From the NCBI GenBank assembly GCA_963693315.1, contig OY856186.1, forward strand, positions 129,997,143-130,061,142: a stretch of DNA of 64,000 nucleotides, read 5' to 3'. Both the position numbers and the translations under genes were made by a program. Positions 26,748-36,482 of the stretch are shown in pieces. A model generated the notes under the pieces. It was not told where the DNA came from and made no database searches. It worked only from the letters and a program-made list of their open reading frames with translations. The first letter of the stretch is position 1. Every line of letters starts with the position of its first letter. The DNA is from Diogma glabrata (lineage: Eukaryota; Arthropoda; Insecta; Diptera; Cylindrotomidae).

Positions 26748-27280
26748 AAATAATTATATAAATGTAATGTTAGTATGTAATTGTAATGTGGAATAGTTTA
26801 ATGTATTTAAAAAAAAAAGGTTCTTGTATTTAGATATATATGATCGAGGTCGATCTTTTAGTCAGATCAGATTGGTCAGACTGTAATGATTTTCGAATTT
26901 AAATTAAAAACATTGAATAAGAATACCGAACTACATACAAAATAAAATAACTAAAGAACGCCGCTCGCAGTGGGTATAAGGACCAAAAAATAAATCGCTA
27001 AGTTGTCAAAATATATGAAAAAGGGACTTCACTTTTTGTTTTACGATTGGATTGAATAAATTGATCGAATTTGAAATTTTAAAAGCATATTGTTTTTTAT
27101 TTATTTGATTTTTACAAGTTCACTACAGTATTAAAAATTATTTTAAATTATTTAATTCATAAAATGTTAGTATGCCATTTTTTCAGTCAAAATTTTAAGA
27201 ATGAGTTAATATGCCCTTTTTTCAGTCAAAATTTTAAGCATGAATTATTGTTTTTATTTATATTTAGTCTTTTATTTTTG
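26748..27280. other. Noncoding, possible gypsy 3' end plus a 48-bp duplication
   Basis: The first part follows the integrase stop and could include a 3' LTR, but I find no paired copy to define its limits. Around 27165-27258 a ~47-bp unit (ATGCC-TTTTTTCAGTCAAAATTTTAAG) is present twice in tandem. Confidence 0.4.
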
Positions 27281-27283
27281 TAA

Positions 27284-27316
27284 CCGATGATGCATGCATA
27301 ACATTCGAAACGCGTC
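27284..27316 (+). ncRNA. Degenerate hammerhead-like motif
   Basis: CCGATGATG ... TTCGAAACGCGTC resembles the PLE hammerhead core, with GAAA and the minimal stem III ACGCGT ending in C. The core has C for U at position 4 and stem II does not pair well, so it is a decayed copy at best. Confidence 0.3.
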
Positions 27317-27642
27317 AAATAAATATATACACCCAATTCGTTTTTACGCGATTTTTTTTAAGCGATTTCGCTTATACACGGATTTTTTCTTAAGTATAAT
27401 TTCCTTTTTTAAGCGATTTATTCACTTTTGCGCGATATTATTTTCCCCAAAAGTTCAAAAGTTTTAGTTCAGTGTGTTTTATCTTACTTCGAACATTACA
27501 CAGAACTAGGGGATTCCTACAAAGTTGAAAAATATTTTTCTAATAACTAAACAAACTAGTAAAATCTTTTTATTATTTATTTATGTTTATAACATCCGTC
27601 ATGTGAAGTAAAAGTTATGTTAATTTTATTTATTTAAAATTA

Positions 27643-27685
27643 GACATGTTTCGATAAAATATAATTTATCATCATCAGTTTAACG
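27643..27685 (-). ncRNA. Hammerhead-like motif, minus strand
   Basis: On the minus strand: CTGATGA (27678-27672), a stem II GATAAA ... TTTATC, GAAA, and a minimal stem III ACATGT followed by C. The core is canonical, but stem I pairs poorly beyond the first base. Probably a PLE terminal-repeat remnant. Confidence 0.4.
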
Positions 27686-27891
27686 AAGATACAAGGACAA
27701 ATAAACAAAGTGTAATGACTTGTAGGAATTTCCAGATTCCTACATCAAGAAACCTAAAAAGAAATACAAAAATCAAGCTATGAAACTTTTACTAAAATTA
27801 TTACCTTTGTCGAACGAAGAATCTGACATTTATTGAATCTGACAATTCAAAATAAATCGAATCGAATCCAATCGAATCCACTGCACTAATA

Positions 27892-28261
27892 TGTAGAACA
27901 TTAAATGCCGGCATATAGATGGAGTGCAGTGGTAGTAGTCTGGTCACATTTATAAGACCGACGTTAAGTGTTTTCGTTCTTTTTGCAATAATAAAATCGT
28001 CTAGATTATCTAGACTGGTATAGAACGTGCAAGCGCTATAAGCGACGGATCAAATTGCTGTTATATTCAAATTCATTGTGAAGTGTTGTGTGTGTAATAG
28101 AACAAGGTAATTTAATATTTAATCATGTGTTACTATTTGTTTTAATTTATATTTATATTGTTTAGTTCCTACTGTATAATAAATACTTTTAAAACGTACT
28201 TTTGGTGTATGGTTATTGAGAGCTAATGTTGGAAGGCGTGTAAGAGATTAGGACTTCCACA
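27892..28261 (+). mobile_element. Putative gypsy 5' LTR
   Basis: A segment starting TGTAGAACAT and ending CTTCCACA, with a TTTATAAG motif and AATAAA-like ATAATAAATA near the end, precedes TGGTGACGCC (28263), which resembles the primer-binding region of insect gypsy elements. The gag that follows supports it. There is no second LTR in the window to confirm the limits, so the start is a guess. Confidence 0.4.
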
Positions 28262-28789
28262 GTGGTGACGCCGATAGGAGTCGAGAAAATAATAACCAGA
28301 AAATACCACCAGCATTTGCAACGAAAAGGGAACTTGGAGCTATTACACACGTTAAGCAAGTAAGACTATTAAATGATTTAAATTTGTTCGAGAAAACTTT
28401 GGGGTTTATCAAGATATCGAGAATTTCAAGCATCGTAAAAATTTTTCAACCAGTACATACGGTTATTCAGGTCAAGACCGTTTTTCGATGAACAGTAAAC
28501 CGAAGCGTCTGTTGAAGGTCAAATAGGACATTCGGAAGAATATTATCAGAAGACGTTTGCTCATAGCATGCTAAAATTATTGTGTAAAATTGTTGTGTAA
28601 TTAAATTACTGTGTAATTCATTTAATTTAGCACTAATTGCGCATGCGTATCATCAGTTTTGTGTTTGTAAAGCAATTTGATCCGCCGTTTGTTTCGGAAA
28701 ATACGGTAAGCTTGTTTAGGCGCGTTTGTTAAATAAAATCTATTATAAAATAAGTGTTGTTAAATTTCGTATTATATCAATAGAACAAA

Positions 28790-29663
28790 ATGCTTGACGA
28801 AGGTAGAGAAGGTTCGGTCGATAAATGTAAGGTTTCGAAAAACGATGATTCTTCCGTAGCCGCGATACCGTGAAACTACCAACGTTTTGGACAAATTGCC
28901 CAGCTGCTTGGTTTATTCAAGCTGAATCTCAATTTAGCTTGCGAAATATTAGAATAGATCGAACAAAATTTGACCATGTCGTAGGTGCTTTACCACAAGA
29001 AGTCATCATGTCGGTCATCCCCCCAAACAAAATCTTTATCAAACTCTCAAGAAAACGTTAATCGAAAGGCATTCATTGAGCGAGGAAAGACGGATTGAAA
29101 CATGTTTGTCGAATACGGAGATGGGCGACCGTAAACCTTCGGAATTTTATCGTTCTCTTGAAGTTTTAGCGGGCCCATCCAACGCCTTTTCTCAAGAACT
29201 TTTAATGAAATTATGGATGCGACGTCTACCGACAAACATAAATGTAGCACTCATGGCCACAGGGAAAAACGATACGTCAGAGCTAGTATCAATAGCCGAT
29301 AAAATTTGGGAAGCTTCAAACCCTCTTCATATTTCGGGTTTCCGTTCCCTTAATTCGATTTCAACCGCAAGTACCTCGAACAATGGTCCAATGTCTGAAC
29401 TGTATACAGCGTTAGCAGAAATGACGAAACGGTTCACAACTTTAGAGATGGAAATTAATGAGGTTAAGTCCTTAGCATTACAAAACCGTTCTCGCTCACG
29501 TTCTCGGTCAAATAACGTTCGTTTTAGAAGTCGGGGACGAAGTCAGTCTCGAGATGACATGCCGTACTGTTGGTACCATTACAATTTCGGTGATAAAGCT
29601 CGCCAATGTCGCGAACTCTGCACTTATAAAGGTGAGAAGAATAATAATGCTCAAAAAAACTAG
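28790..29663 (+). pseudogene. Gypsy gag with zinc knuckle, frameshifted
   Basis: A start ATG at 28790 opens a short frame (MLDEGREGSVDKCKV) that stops at about 28871. The main gag sequence continues in other frames: LPTFWTNCPAAWFIQAESQFSLRNI (about 28875), then after a stop at 29060 RIETCLSNTEMGDRKPSEFYRSLEVL, LMKLWMRRLPTNINVAL, and an Arg/Ser-rich stretch (RSRSRSRSNNVRFRSRGRS). It ends with CWYHYNFGDKARQCRELC, a CxxH-type zinc knuckle variant. Gag forms the particle and binds RNA. At least two frameshifts or stops break it. Confidence 0.85.
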
Positions 29664-30925
29664 AAGGGTGTACTGACCCAGCGGTAGTCAGTAGATTCGC
29701 AAATTCTCGCCGCTTATTTATTTATGATTCGCTGAACAAACTCCAGTTTTTAATTGATACGGGTGCCGACATTTCGGTAATTCCTAAATCTCATTATAGT
29801 TATGCCAAACCGGATAATAACAATACACTTTCAGCTGCAAATGGATCGCACATAACAACCTTTGGAACAAAACTACTTAAGGTAAATATAGGACTTCGTC
29901 GGGAATTTACACATGTATTTACAATTGCAACAGTCTCACGTCCTATCATCGGTGCAGATTTTCTATTGAAATTTGGCTTAATGGTGGACCTTAGGAAGAG
30001 ACAGCTTATCGATCGGGAAACTTCAATAGCAGTAAACGCAGTTTATTTCCGAACCAACGTCCCAACCATTAAAGTTAATATTCTGGATGAAAACGAATTC
30101 ACATCTATTTTACGGGATTTTCCTAATATAACACAAAACCCACGGTACGATTTGCCAGTTTCACGTAATGTACAACACTACATTACAACAACTGGTAGGT
30201 TACCATTTTCCAGACCTAGGCGTCTCGATCCAAACAAGCATAAGCTTGCTAAACAGTCATTCGACGATATGGTCAGCTTATGTATTTGTCGACCGTCATC
30301 GTCCCAAGTTTCCTCTCCACTGCATATGGTAGCAAAGAAAAACGAAAATGACTGGAGACCATGTGGAGATTATCGACGGTTGAATTTTATAACAATTCCG
30401 GATCGATACCCAATACCGCATATTCAAAATTTTTCATGCCATTTGTACGGTTCCACGATTTTTTCAAAGATTGACCTGGTACGAGCATACCATCATATAC
30501 CTATTGCAGAGGAAGATATACCGAAGACGGCGATAATAACTCCATTTGGTTTATACGAATTCGTAAGAATGCCCTTTGGATTGAGAAATGCCACACAGTC
30601 TTTTCAACGATTCATGCACCTAGTGTTTAACGGGTTAGACTTTGTGTTCATTTATGTTGATGACCTTTTAATTTTCAGTAAAAATGCAGAAGAACATAGA
30701 GCTCATCTTCGCATAATTTTCGAGAGATTGTCGGAGTACGGGTTAACGATAAACCCCCAAAAATGTAGATTTGGTGCAGCTAAACTAGATTTTTTGAGCC
30801 ACGAAGTGTCCGAAAATGGCATATTACCATCCCGCGACAGAGTTCAAGTTATAGAACAGTTCCCGACGCCAAATAGCATTCGGCAGACTCAAAGGTTTCT
30901 TGGCATGGTTAATTACCATGCCTGA
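29664..30925 (+). pseudogene. Gypsy protease and RT, truncated after RT
   Basis: After the gag stop, an open frame gives a retropepsin ([17 protein letters not shown] at about 29745, catalytic DTGA intact; [13 protein letters not shown] at about 29945). It continues without a break into [75 protein letters not shown], and [10 protein letters not shown] (catalytic YVDD) near 30655. The frame ends at FLGMVNYHA, so the RT thumb is cut and RNase H and integrase are gone. The breakpoint at about 30922 is followed by patchwork filler DNA. Confidence 0.9.
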
Positions 30926-31038
30926 ATATTAAGTTAGTAATTAATTAGTAATTAAAGTAATGGTAGTAATTAACCATGCCATTAAGTTAACCATGCCTGA
31001 TATTAAGTTAGATAATAAGAGTTAATATATAGCTAGAT
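30926..31038. other. Filler DNA at the gypsy breakpoint
   Basis: Short pieces of the flanking sequence are repeated with variation: ACCATGCCTGA occurs at about 30914 and 30991, TTAAGTTAG three times, and TAGATAATAAG twice. This patchwork resembles template-switching filler left by error-prone end joining. Confidence 0.55.
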
Positions 31039-31199
31039 AATAAGATCCGTTACCGCCTCATTTAACTAAAGTAATTCAACTAAAAACAATTCGTAAGAAA
31101 ATCAATTCTACTGAAACAATTCAACTAACTACAATTTGACTAAAACTCAATTCGACTAGAGCAATTTAACTAAAGCAATTCAACGTTTGAAACAAATTA

Positions 31200-31500
31200 T
31201 TTTGGAACTCTTCGACCTGATGGGGTACGTAGAGATGCACGATTTGAAAGAGAATTGTGGAAGTTTTACGAAGAGGCTCGAACCAAAGGACATAAAACAA
31301 ACAACATTTCAGAGGGCTTCAATAATGCACTAAACAAAATTATAAACATTAGTAACCCAGATATAGGGCAACTAATCGAAGGGCTTAAGATAAAACAGGG
31401 TGACATGGAGTTCCAAAAGGAACAACTTTTAAGCCAAAAAGAAAGCGGGGTGCCTCAAAGAAAAAATATAAAAACGCATCTGAATATTTATCTTGTTTAG
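31200..31500 (+). pseudogene. MULE transposase C-terminal fragment
   Basis: The frame reads YFGTLRPDGVRRDARFERE, WKFYEEARTKGHKTNNISEGFNNALNKIINISNPDIGQLIEGL. The TNN-xEGxxN block followed by SxPxIxxxIxxL is the conserved end of MULE-type transposases, after the catalytic core. The DDE catalytic region is absent. A related minus-strand scrap is at 34800-34965. Confidence 0.7.
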
Positions 31501-31698
31501 TAGCTAATTTTGATAAAATGGATCCTTTCGAATATATGAAACAAATTGCAATTGTATTTAAAATTGATTTTATGTCTAAAATTTATGTCTTTTCTGTTAT
31601 TTTCATATTGACGTGCTACTTTTTATGTTCTTTATATTAAATAAACCTATAATATTTTATTTGATTATATTTTTAACAATGATTATATGTTAAATAAA

Positions 31699-31799
31699 TT
31701 CAACGTTTGTAGAAGAATCTACTTGGGTAGCGGCAATTCAAAGTTTGCGGCAAACGTTGAATTGCCGCTACCCAAGTAGATTCTTCTACAAACGTTGAA
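31699..31799. repeat. Perfect 43-bp hairpin inside the MULE
   Basis: Arms 31699-31741 and 31757-31799 are exact complements (including AGAAGAATCTACTTGGGTAG). The 15-nt centre AGTTTGCGGCAAACG itself pairs GTTTG with CAAAC, leaving a CGG loop. Confidence 0.95.
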
Positions 31800-32125
31800 T
31801 TGCTTTAGTTTAATTGCTCTACTCGAATTGAGTTTTAGTCAAATTGTAGTTAGTTGAATTATCTTAGTAGAATTGAGTATTAGTCGAATTGGTTTTAGTT
31901 GAATTGCCTTAGTTGAATGGGCCTAGAATCAATAAGATCAGGTATAGGGTGACCAGATCGAGCACTACAAAAAAGAGGACAAACTTTTATTGAGAGTGGA
32001 GGGCGGTCATTATTTTTAAAACTCATCAGAAAAGGTTCACTTTATTCCCGAGCTAAGAAAAAATAAGTTTGTTATAAAAAGAATTACATTTACTATCTGA
32101 GCATGCATGCATGCACAATAAAAAT

Positions 32126-32227
32126 AGTAGATTGTATTACTACTGCGAATGCGTTTTCCAAACTAGAGTTAGTTTGCGGCAATAACTCGCGTTTGGAAAA
32201 CGCATTCGCACTAGTAATACACACTAC
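32126..32227. repeat. Second long hairpin, same apex sequence
   Basis: GTATTACTACTGCGAATGCG-TTTTCCAAAC (32134-32163) pairs with GTTTGGAAAA-CGCATTCGCACTAGTAATAC (32191-32220), with one or two mismatches and flanking AGTAG/CTACT. The loop contains AGTTTGCGGCAA (32171-32182), identical to the apex of the hairpin at 31.7 kb. Confidence 0.85.
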
Positions 32228-32591
32228 TTTTTGTAACAAATGCATAAAATTTATATATATTTATTTAATTGTTAATTTAATCATTTATTTAACAAAGTTA
32301 TAAACAAATTTGAGATATTTAAATAATTAAAGTGGCCATCTTCGTTGTAATAGTTACAATTATAATTATAAGAATCCAACTACCGGTAAGAAATAAACAT
32401 AAGAATCCAACTACCGGTTTTATAAAAAAACAAAGAAATCCAATAAGAGCTGTCAAAATTGTAAACCTTGAAAACTCAAATAAATTAAAATGCAATATTT
32501 AAAAATTTACTTTTTACTGTTTATTTTTAAATTTATTTATAATAATAAAACTTCCTTATAGTAACAATTTGATTTTTATTTTTTCATTTTA

Positions 32592-32629
32592 AAGAATATC
32601 GATTTCGACTAACGTCATCCTCAGTTCTT
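32592..32629 (-). ncRNA. Hammerhead-ribozyme-like motif in inverted PLE arm
   Basis: The minus-strand copy of the motif at 34622-34659. It reads AAGAA, CTGAGGA, GAC-GTTA-GTC, GAAA, TCGAT, A, TTCTT. The stem II loop differs by one base from the plus copy (GTTA versus GTAA), while both stems are kept. Confidence 0.6.
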
Positions 32630-32675
32630 AAATTATTATTACAATTTTTGCTTAAACTATTACTTATATACTATT

Positions 32676-33250
32676 TCAACTGCTGTTTTTTATTATTATG
32701 TCATATATTTTGTTAGTTTTAGTGTTGATTTTATCATTTAAAATATTGTTATTGTTTTTATGTTTATATATTTCTATTTCTTCCAATCTATCTAGATTTT
32801 GTCCTTTTCTTTTTTTATGTAATATGGTTAAATTTGTGTTGATATTGGTGTATTTGTGTTTTTCTATTTTCAAATGTTGGGCATATCTGGATTTTGGATC
32901 GCTTCTGTTAATTTCATTGGTGTGCTCGATAAATCTTTTTTTGAAGGACCTCCCCGTCTGGCCTATGTAAAATTTACTGCAGTCGTCACAGGTAAGGTTA
33001 TAAACACCTGTGTCTAAGCTTTAGGTTTTTTTAGTTTTTAGGTAGTTTTCTAATTTATTTTTGTTTTTGTAAGCCGCAATATATCCATATTTTTTTAAAG
33101 TTTTTTGCATTATTTTGAATGTTGTTCTATTGTATGTTACGCCTACGTATTTTTTACCTGCTAAGTTTTCTTCAACGTTGTTAGGGTTCGCGAATTTTTC
33201 TTGTTTTTATGTTTTCTATTTAATGTGTCAATCATTTCATTTTTATATCC
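32676..33250 (-). pseudogene. PLE GIY-YIG endonuclease, inverted partial copy
   Basis: The minus strand encodes the same endonuclease region as 34069-34575. The C-terminal end (LTILHKKRKGQNLDRLEEIEIYKH) is open at 32873-32676, and upstream are the complements of FYIGQT and TCDDC (about 32975). A stop from CTAAAG... near 33020 and its truncation at 33255 make it non-functional on its own. Confidence 0.75.
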
Positions 33251-33261
33251 ATTTATACAGT

Positions 33262-34062
33262 TATTCAGTCAAAAATAACACAGAATTAATCAATAGAATA
33301 GAACCAATAATAATACCTCACAACGCAAAATTATCATCGTTTGATATAACCAACATGTATTCCAACATACCAATAAAAGATGCAATAAATATAACAAAAA
33401 ATATGTTAATAAAAAATGGTTTAAACCCAACAGATACACAAGAAATAATAAACATAATAACCGAAATAACAAAAGAAAACTATTTCACACATAACAACGA
33501 GTATTATCAACAAACAGAAGGATTACCTATGGGTAGCCCACTATATGGTACATTAGCCGAAATATATCTCAACGATTTTGAAACAAAATATATATATATA
33601 ATAACTCAAATCCACACAAAGAAAATATCATTTATTGGTATCGCTACGTTGATGATATAATTTTATTATTCAAAGGAACAAAAAAACAGCTTAATCTATT
33701 ACACCAATACATAAACAGCATAGAACCTTCCATTAAATTCACCTTAGAAAATGAAGAAAACAACACAATAACTTTTTGGATTTATCAATCAAAAATGTAG
33801 ATTCAAAACACACATTCAAAATATTCCGAAAACCAACCCAAACGGATCAAACAATTAATATCAAATCACATCATCCATACCAACATAAACTAGCTGCCTA
33901 CAACCACATGATCAATAGATTGAACACTATACCGATGAACGCTGAAAATTATGAAGACGAGCTAAACAATATAAAATACATAGCCAGAAAAAATGGATAT
34001 AAAAATGAAATGATTGACACATTAAATAGAAAACATAAAACAAGAAAAATTCGTGAACCCTA
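33262..34062 (+). pseudogene. PLE reverse transcriptase, frameshifted
   Basis: RT motifs in order: AKLSSFDITNMYSNIPI (motif A) at about 33325, EGLPMGSPLYGTLAEIYLNDFE (motif B) at about 33515, a frame change at a TATATATATATAATA run near 33590, then YWYRYVDDIILLFKG (motif C, YVDD intact) at about 33630. After a second frame change near 33775 come LDLSIKNVDSKHTFKIFRKPTQTDQTINIKS, IARKNGYKNEMI. The N-terminal PLE region and RT fingers are missing. The TA run looks like a small microsatellite expansion inside the gene. Confidence 0.8.
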
Positions 34063-34068
34063 ACAAAG

Positions 34069-34575
34069 TTGAAGAATGAAGAAAACTTAGCAGGTAAAAA
34101 ATACGTAGGCGTAACATACAATAGAACAACATTCAAAATAATGCAAAAAACTTTAAAAAAATATGGATATATTGCGGCTTACAAAAACAAAAATAAATTA
34201 GAAAACTACCTAAAAACTAAAAAAACCCAAAGCTTAGACACAGATGTTTATAAGCTTACCTGTGACGACTGCAGTAAATTTTACATAGGCCAGACGGAGA
34301 GGTCCTTCAAAAAAAGATTTATCGAGCACACCAATGAAATTAACAGAAGCGATCCAAAATCCAGATATGCCCAACATTTGAAAATAGAAAAACACAAATA
34401 CACCAATATCAACACAAATTTAACCATATTACATAAAAAAAGAAAAGGACAAAATCTAGATAGATTGGAAGAAATAGAAATATATAAACATAAAAACAAT
34501 AACAATATTTTAAATGATAAAATCAACACTAAAACTAACAAAATATATGACATAATAATAAAAAACAGCAGTTGA
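34069..34575 (+). pseudogene. PLE GIY-YIG endonuclease domain
   Basis: A 168-codon open frame contains GKKYVGVTYNRTTFKIMQK, then VYKLTCDDCSKFYIGQTERSFKKRFIEH, the CCHH-linker and GIY-YIG core with the catalytic Arg of KKRFIEH, then KSRYAQHL and a basic C-terminus. The domain nicks target DNA in PLE transposition (family knowledge). It would be fused to the RT upstream; a stop just before 34063 separates them. The ATG at 34069 is only the first Met after that break. Confidence 0.8.
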
Positions 34576-34621
34576 AATAGTATATAAGTAATAGTTTAAG
34601 CAAAAATTGTAATAATAATTT

Positions 34622-34659
34622 AAGAACTGAGGATGACGTAAGTCGAAATCGATATTCTT
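34622..34659 (+). ncRNA. Hammerhead-ribozyme-like motif in PLE 3' region
   Basis: AAGAA and TTCTT form stem I around the core CTGAGGA, stem II GAC-GTAA-GTC, GAAA, and minimal stem III ATCGAT, with A at the cleavage position (34654/34655). One unpaired T lies between the core and stem II. The motif follows the endonuclease stop by ~45 nt, the place expected in PLE terminal repeats. Confidence 0.6.
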
Positions 34660-34799
34660 TAAAATACAAAAATAAAAATCAAATTGTTACTATAAGGAAG
34701 TTTTATTATTATAAATAAATTTAGATATAAACAGTAAAAAGTATATTTTTAAATATTGCATTTTAATTCAAAAGTGATAAAAGCACACAAACAGTGAAT

Positions 34800-34965
34800 A
34801 ATATGGAAAACCATAATAACACCTATACCAAATAAATTGTTTTTTCTTGCAATTTCAAATGATGCAATGTGTTTAAGTTGTTTTATCATTTCAACTCCAT
34901 TTCACCCTGTTTTTTTAAGCCCTTCGATTAGTTGCCATATATCTGGGTTACTAATGTTTATAATG
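34800..34965 (-). pseudogene. Scrap of MULE transposase
   Basis: The minus strand reads ISNPDIWQLIEGLKK, nearly the same block as in the MULE at 31.2-31.5 kb, then loses frame. It is a second, separate fragment of that family. Confidence 0.55.
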
Positions 34966-35067
34966 AATACACAAATTTATTTTCATTTTGAGATTTTCCT
35001 CAATCAACACCAATATTTATTTTTCTACAAAAACGCATAAAAGTACAGGAACAAAACTTTTAAGTAA

Positions 35068-35226
<159 letters not shown>

Positions 35227-35608
35227 TCTTATATATTAATACGCTAGATTAAAACTTTGTGGAGCATAAGGCTTTTTTATTCGCAGATGGATTCAATTCA
35301 AATTTTCACAGCTAACTGATATTAGTGTAACCTATATTGGGATCCGGATTCAAACAAATCGGATCATAAATAAAAAAGTTATTATATACGGAAAACTTTT
35401 TCTATACATATGCATTATAAGTTTACATACATATAAAAATATATTTGCTATCGAACAACGAACAACAAAAACGAAACTTAAAACTTTATTTTGTTATTCT
35501 TTTTTATATTTAATTTTTTCTCAGCTGTTAGTATATTTATTTCTTTGAATGTGAATAAACGTACATATTGTTTTTCCATGTTTTAAATTTCATTTCGAAT
35601 TTTTTCTT

Positions 35609-36140
35609 ATGCGTAAGATAGGTTTTGAGTTAGATCGTGTGAATCCTTTTGTTCGTTCTTTTAAATCAATGCATGAATTTTGTGAAAGACCTGAGAATGT
35701 TACTGCTGATGTGTCAATGGTTATAAAAGTTAACAGAGAATGTGATATTCGTCGTTTTAATGATGCTGTTCAAACTGATGTGGTTGCTATTTTTAAAAAT
35801 GATGAATTTTGTTAAATTTGTCAGATGAAGATAGAATTGATGGAAATGAAATGATTAATAAATTTGTATGTACTGAAATCCCTGATCCCATTCTTTTTCC
35901 TAAATTACATGAATATGTGAAACGTCATATGATGCATGAACCATGTGGTGCTCTAAATCCCAATTCTGTTTGTATGAGAGTGGTAAATGTAGTAATAATT
36001 TTCCAAAACCTTTTTCTGAAAATATTAAAGAATATGTGAATGCTTATCCTTTGTACCGTCGACGTGATAATGGTATGAGTGTTGATGTACGTGGTGCATC
36101 TCTTGATAATAGATATGTTGTTCCGTATAATATTTACTAG
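35609..36140 (+). pseudogene. Helitron Rep/helicase fragment, copy 1
   Basis: Three overlapping frames carry pieces of the Helitron-like N-terminal domain: NVTADVSMVIKVNRE; then FVCTEIPDPILFPKLHEYVKRHMMHEPCGALNPNSVCM; then KCSNNFPKPFSENIKEYVNAYPLYRRRDNGM and DNRYVVPYNIY. The order and the EIPDP, HxPCG, YPLYRRR and VVPYN blocks are those of Helitron replication proteins. Stops at 35813 and frame changes near 35960 inactivate it, and the protein is cut after VVPYN. Confidence 0.8.
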
Positions 36141-36264
36141 GAAGGCCCGGCGTGCTTCGCTACGCTTATAAATAAAGTTTTTGCGTAGACATTTTGTTGA
36201 CGTAGAAGCAATGATTTCAAAAAGTGGTAATGAGAAATGCTACCATATAATTTTTAATTTTTCT

Positions 36265-36482
36265 TTTTAAATATATGAATGAAAAATAATCAGAACTCTA
36301 GCTGATCAGTTCGGATATATGAAAAATTAGCGATCAAATAAGTTTTCAAGTAAGCTTCGTATGAAAAATTAGCATATGAAAAATTAGCGATCAAATAAGT
36401 TTTCAAGTAAGCTTCGCTAATTTTTCATATATCCGAACTGATCAGCTAGAGTTCTGATTATTTTTCATTCATATATTTAAAA
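36265..36482. repeat. Palindrome with perfect 69-bp arms closing unit 1
   Basis: Arms 36265-36333 and 36414-36482 are exact complements. The spacer holds a 30-bp direct repeat (GCGATCAAATAAGTTTTCAA...) that extends into the arms. The right arm ends on the base before the next TCTTATAT. Confidence 0.9.

Larger units (their letters stand above)
31048..31930. mobile_element. Mutator-like element (MULE) with 9-bp target duplication
   Basis: An identical 9-bp repeat AATAAGATC lies at 31039-31047 and 31931-31939, the hallmark duplication of Mutator-like elements. Inside it, ~130-bp inverted arms are built of short AATTCAACTAAA-type subrepeats (about 31057-31190 and 31790-31922). The interior has a transposase C-terminal piece (31200-31500) and a long perfect hairpin (31699-31799). 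It is 883 bp and non-autonomous. Confidence 0.8.
32484..34768. mobile_element. Penelope-like element with inverted terminal copies
   Basis: A plus-strand PLE (about 33256-34768) is preceded by an inverted partial copy of its own 3' part (about 33255 down to 32484). The outer sequence AAATATTGCATTTTAATT appears at both ends in opposite orientation. The inverted arms cover the GIY-YIG domain and the 3' UTR including a hammerhead-like motif. PLEs are known to insert with tandem or inverted partial terminal copies (pseudo-LTRs). Confidence 0.85.
35227..36482 (+). mobile_element. Helitron-like unit 1 of a tandem pair
   Basis: A 1,256-bp unit beginning TCTTATATATTAATACGC, a Helitron-like 5' terminus starting with TC. 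It contains a decayed replication-initiator ORF and ends in a 69-bp-arm palindrome. Unit 2 follows immediately, at an exact offset of 1,256 bp. Confidence 0.75.

Noticed and set aside
32698..32970. Hydrophobic plus-strand frame (and 34281-34553 minus)
   Set aside because: Antisense of the PLE endonuclease; the apparent membrane-like character comes from reverse-complementing a Lys/Asn-rich sequence.
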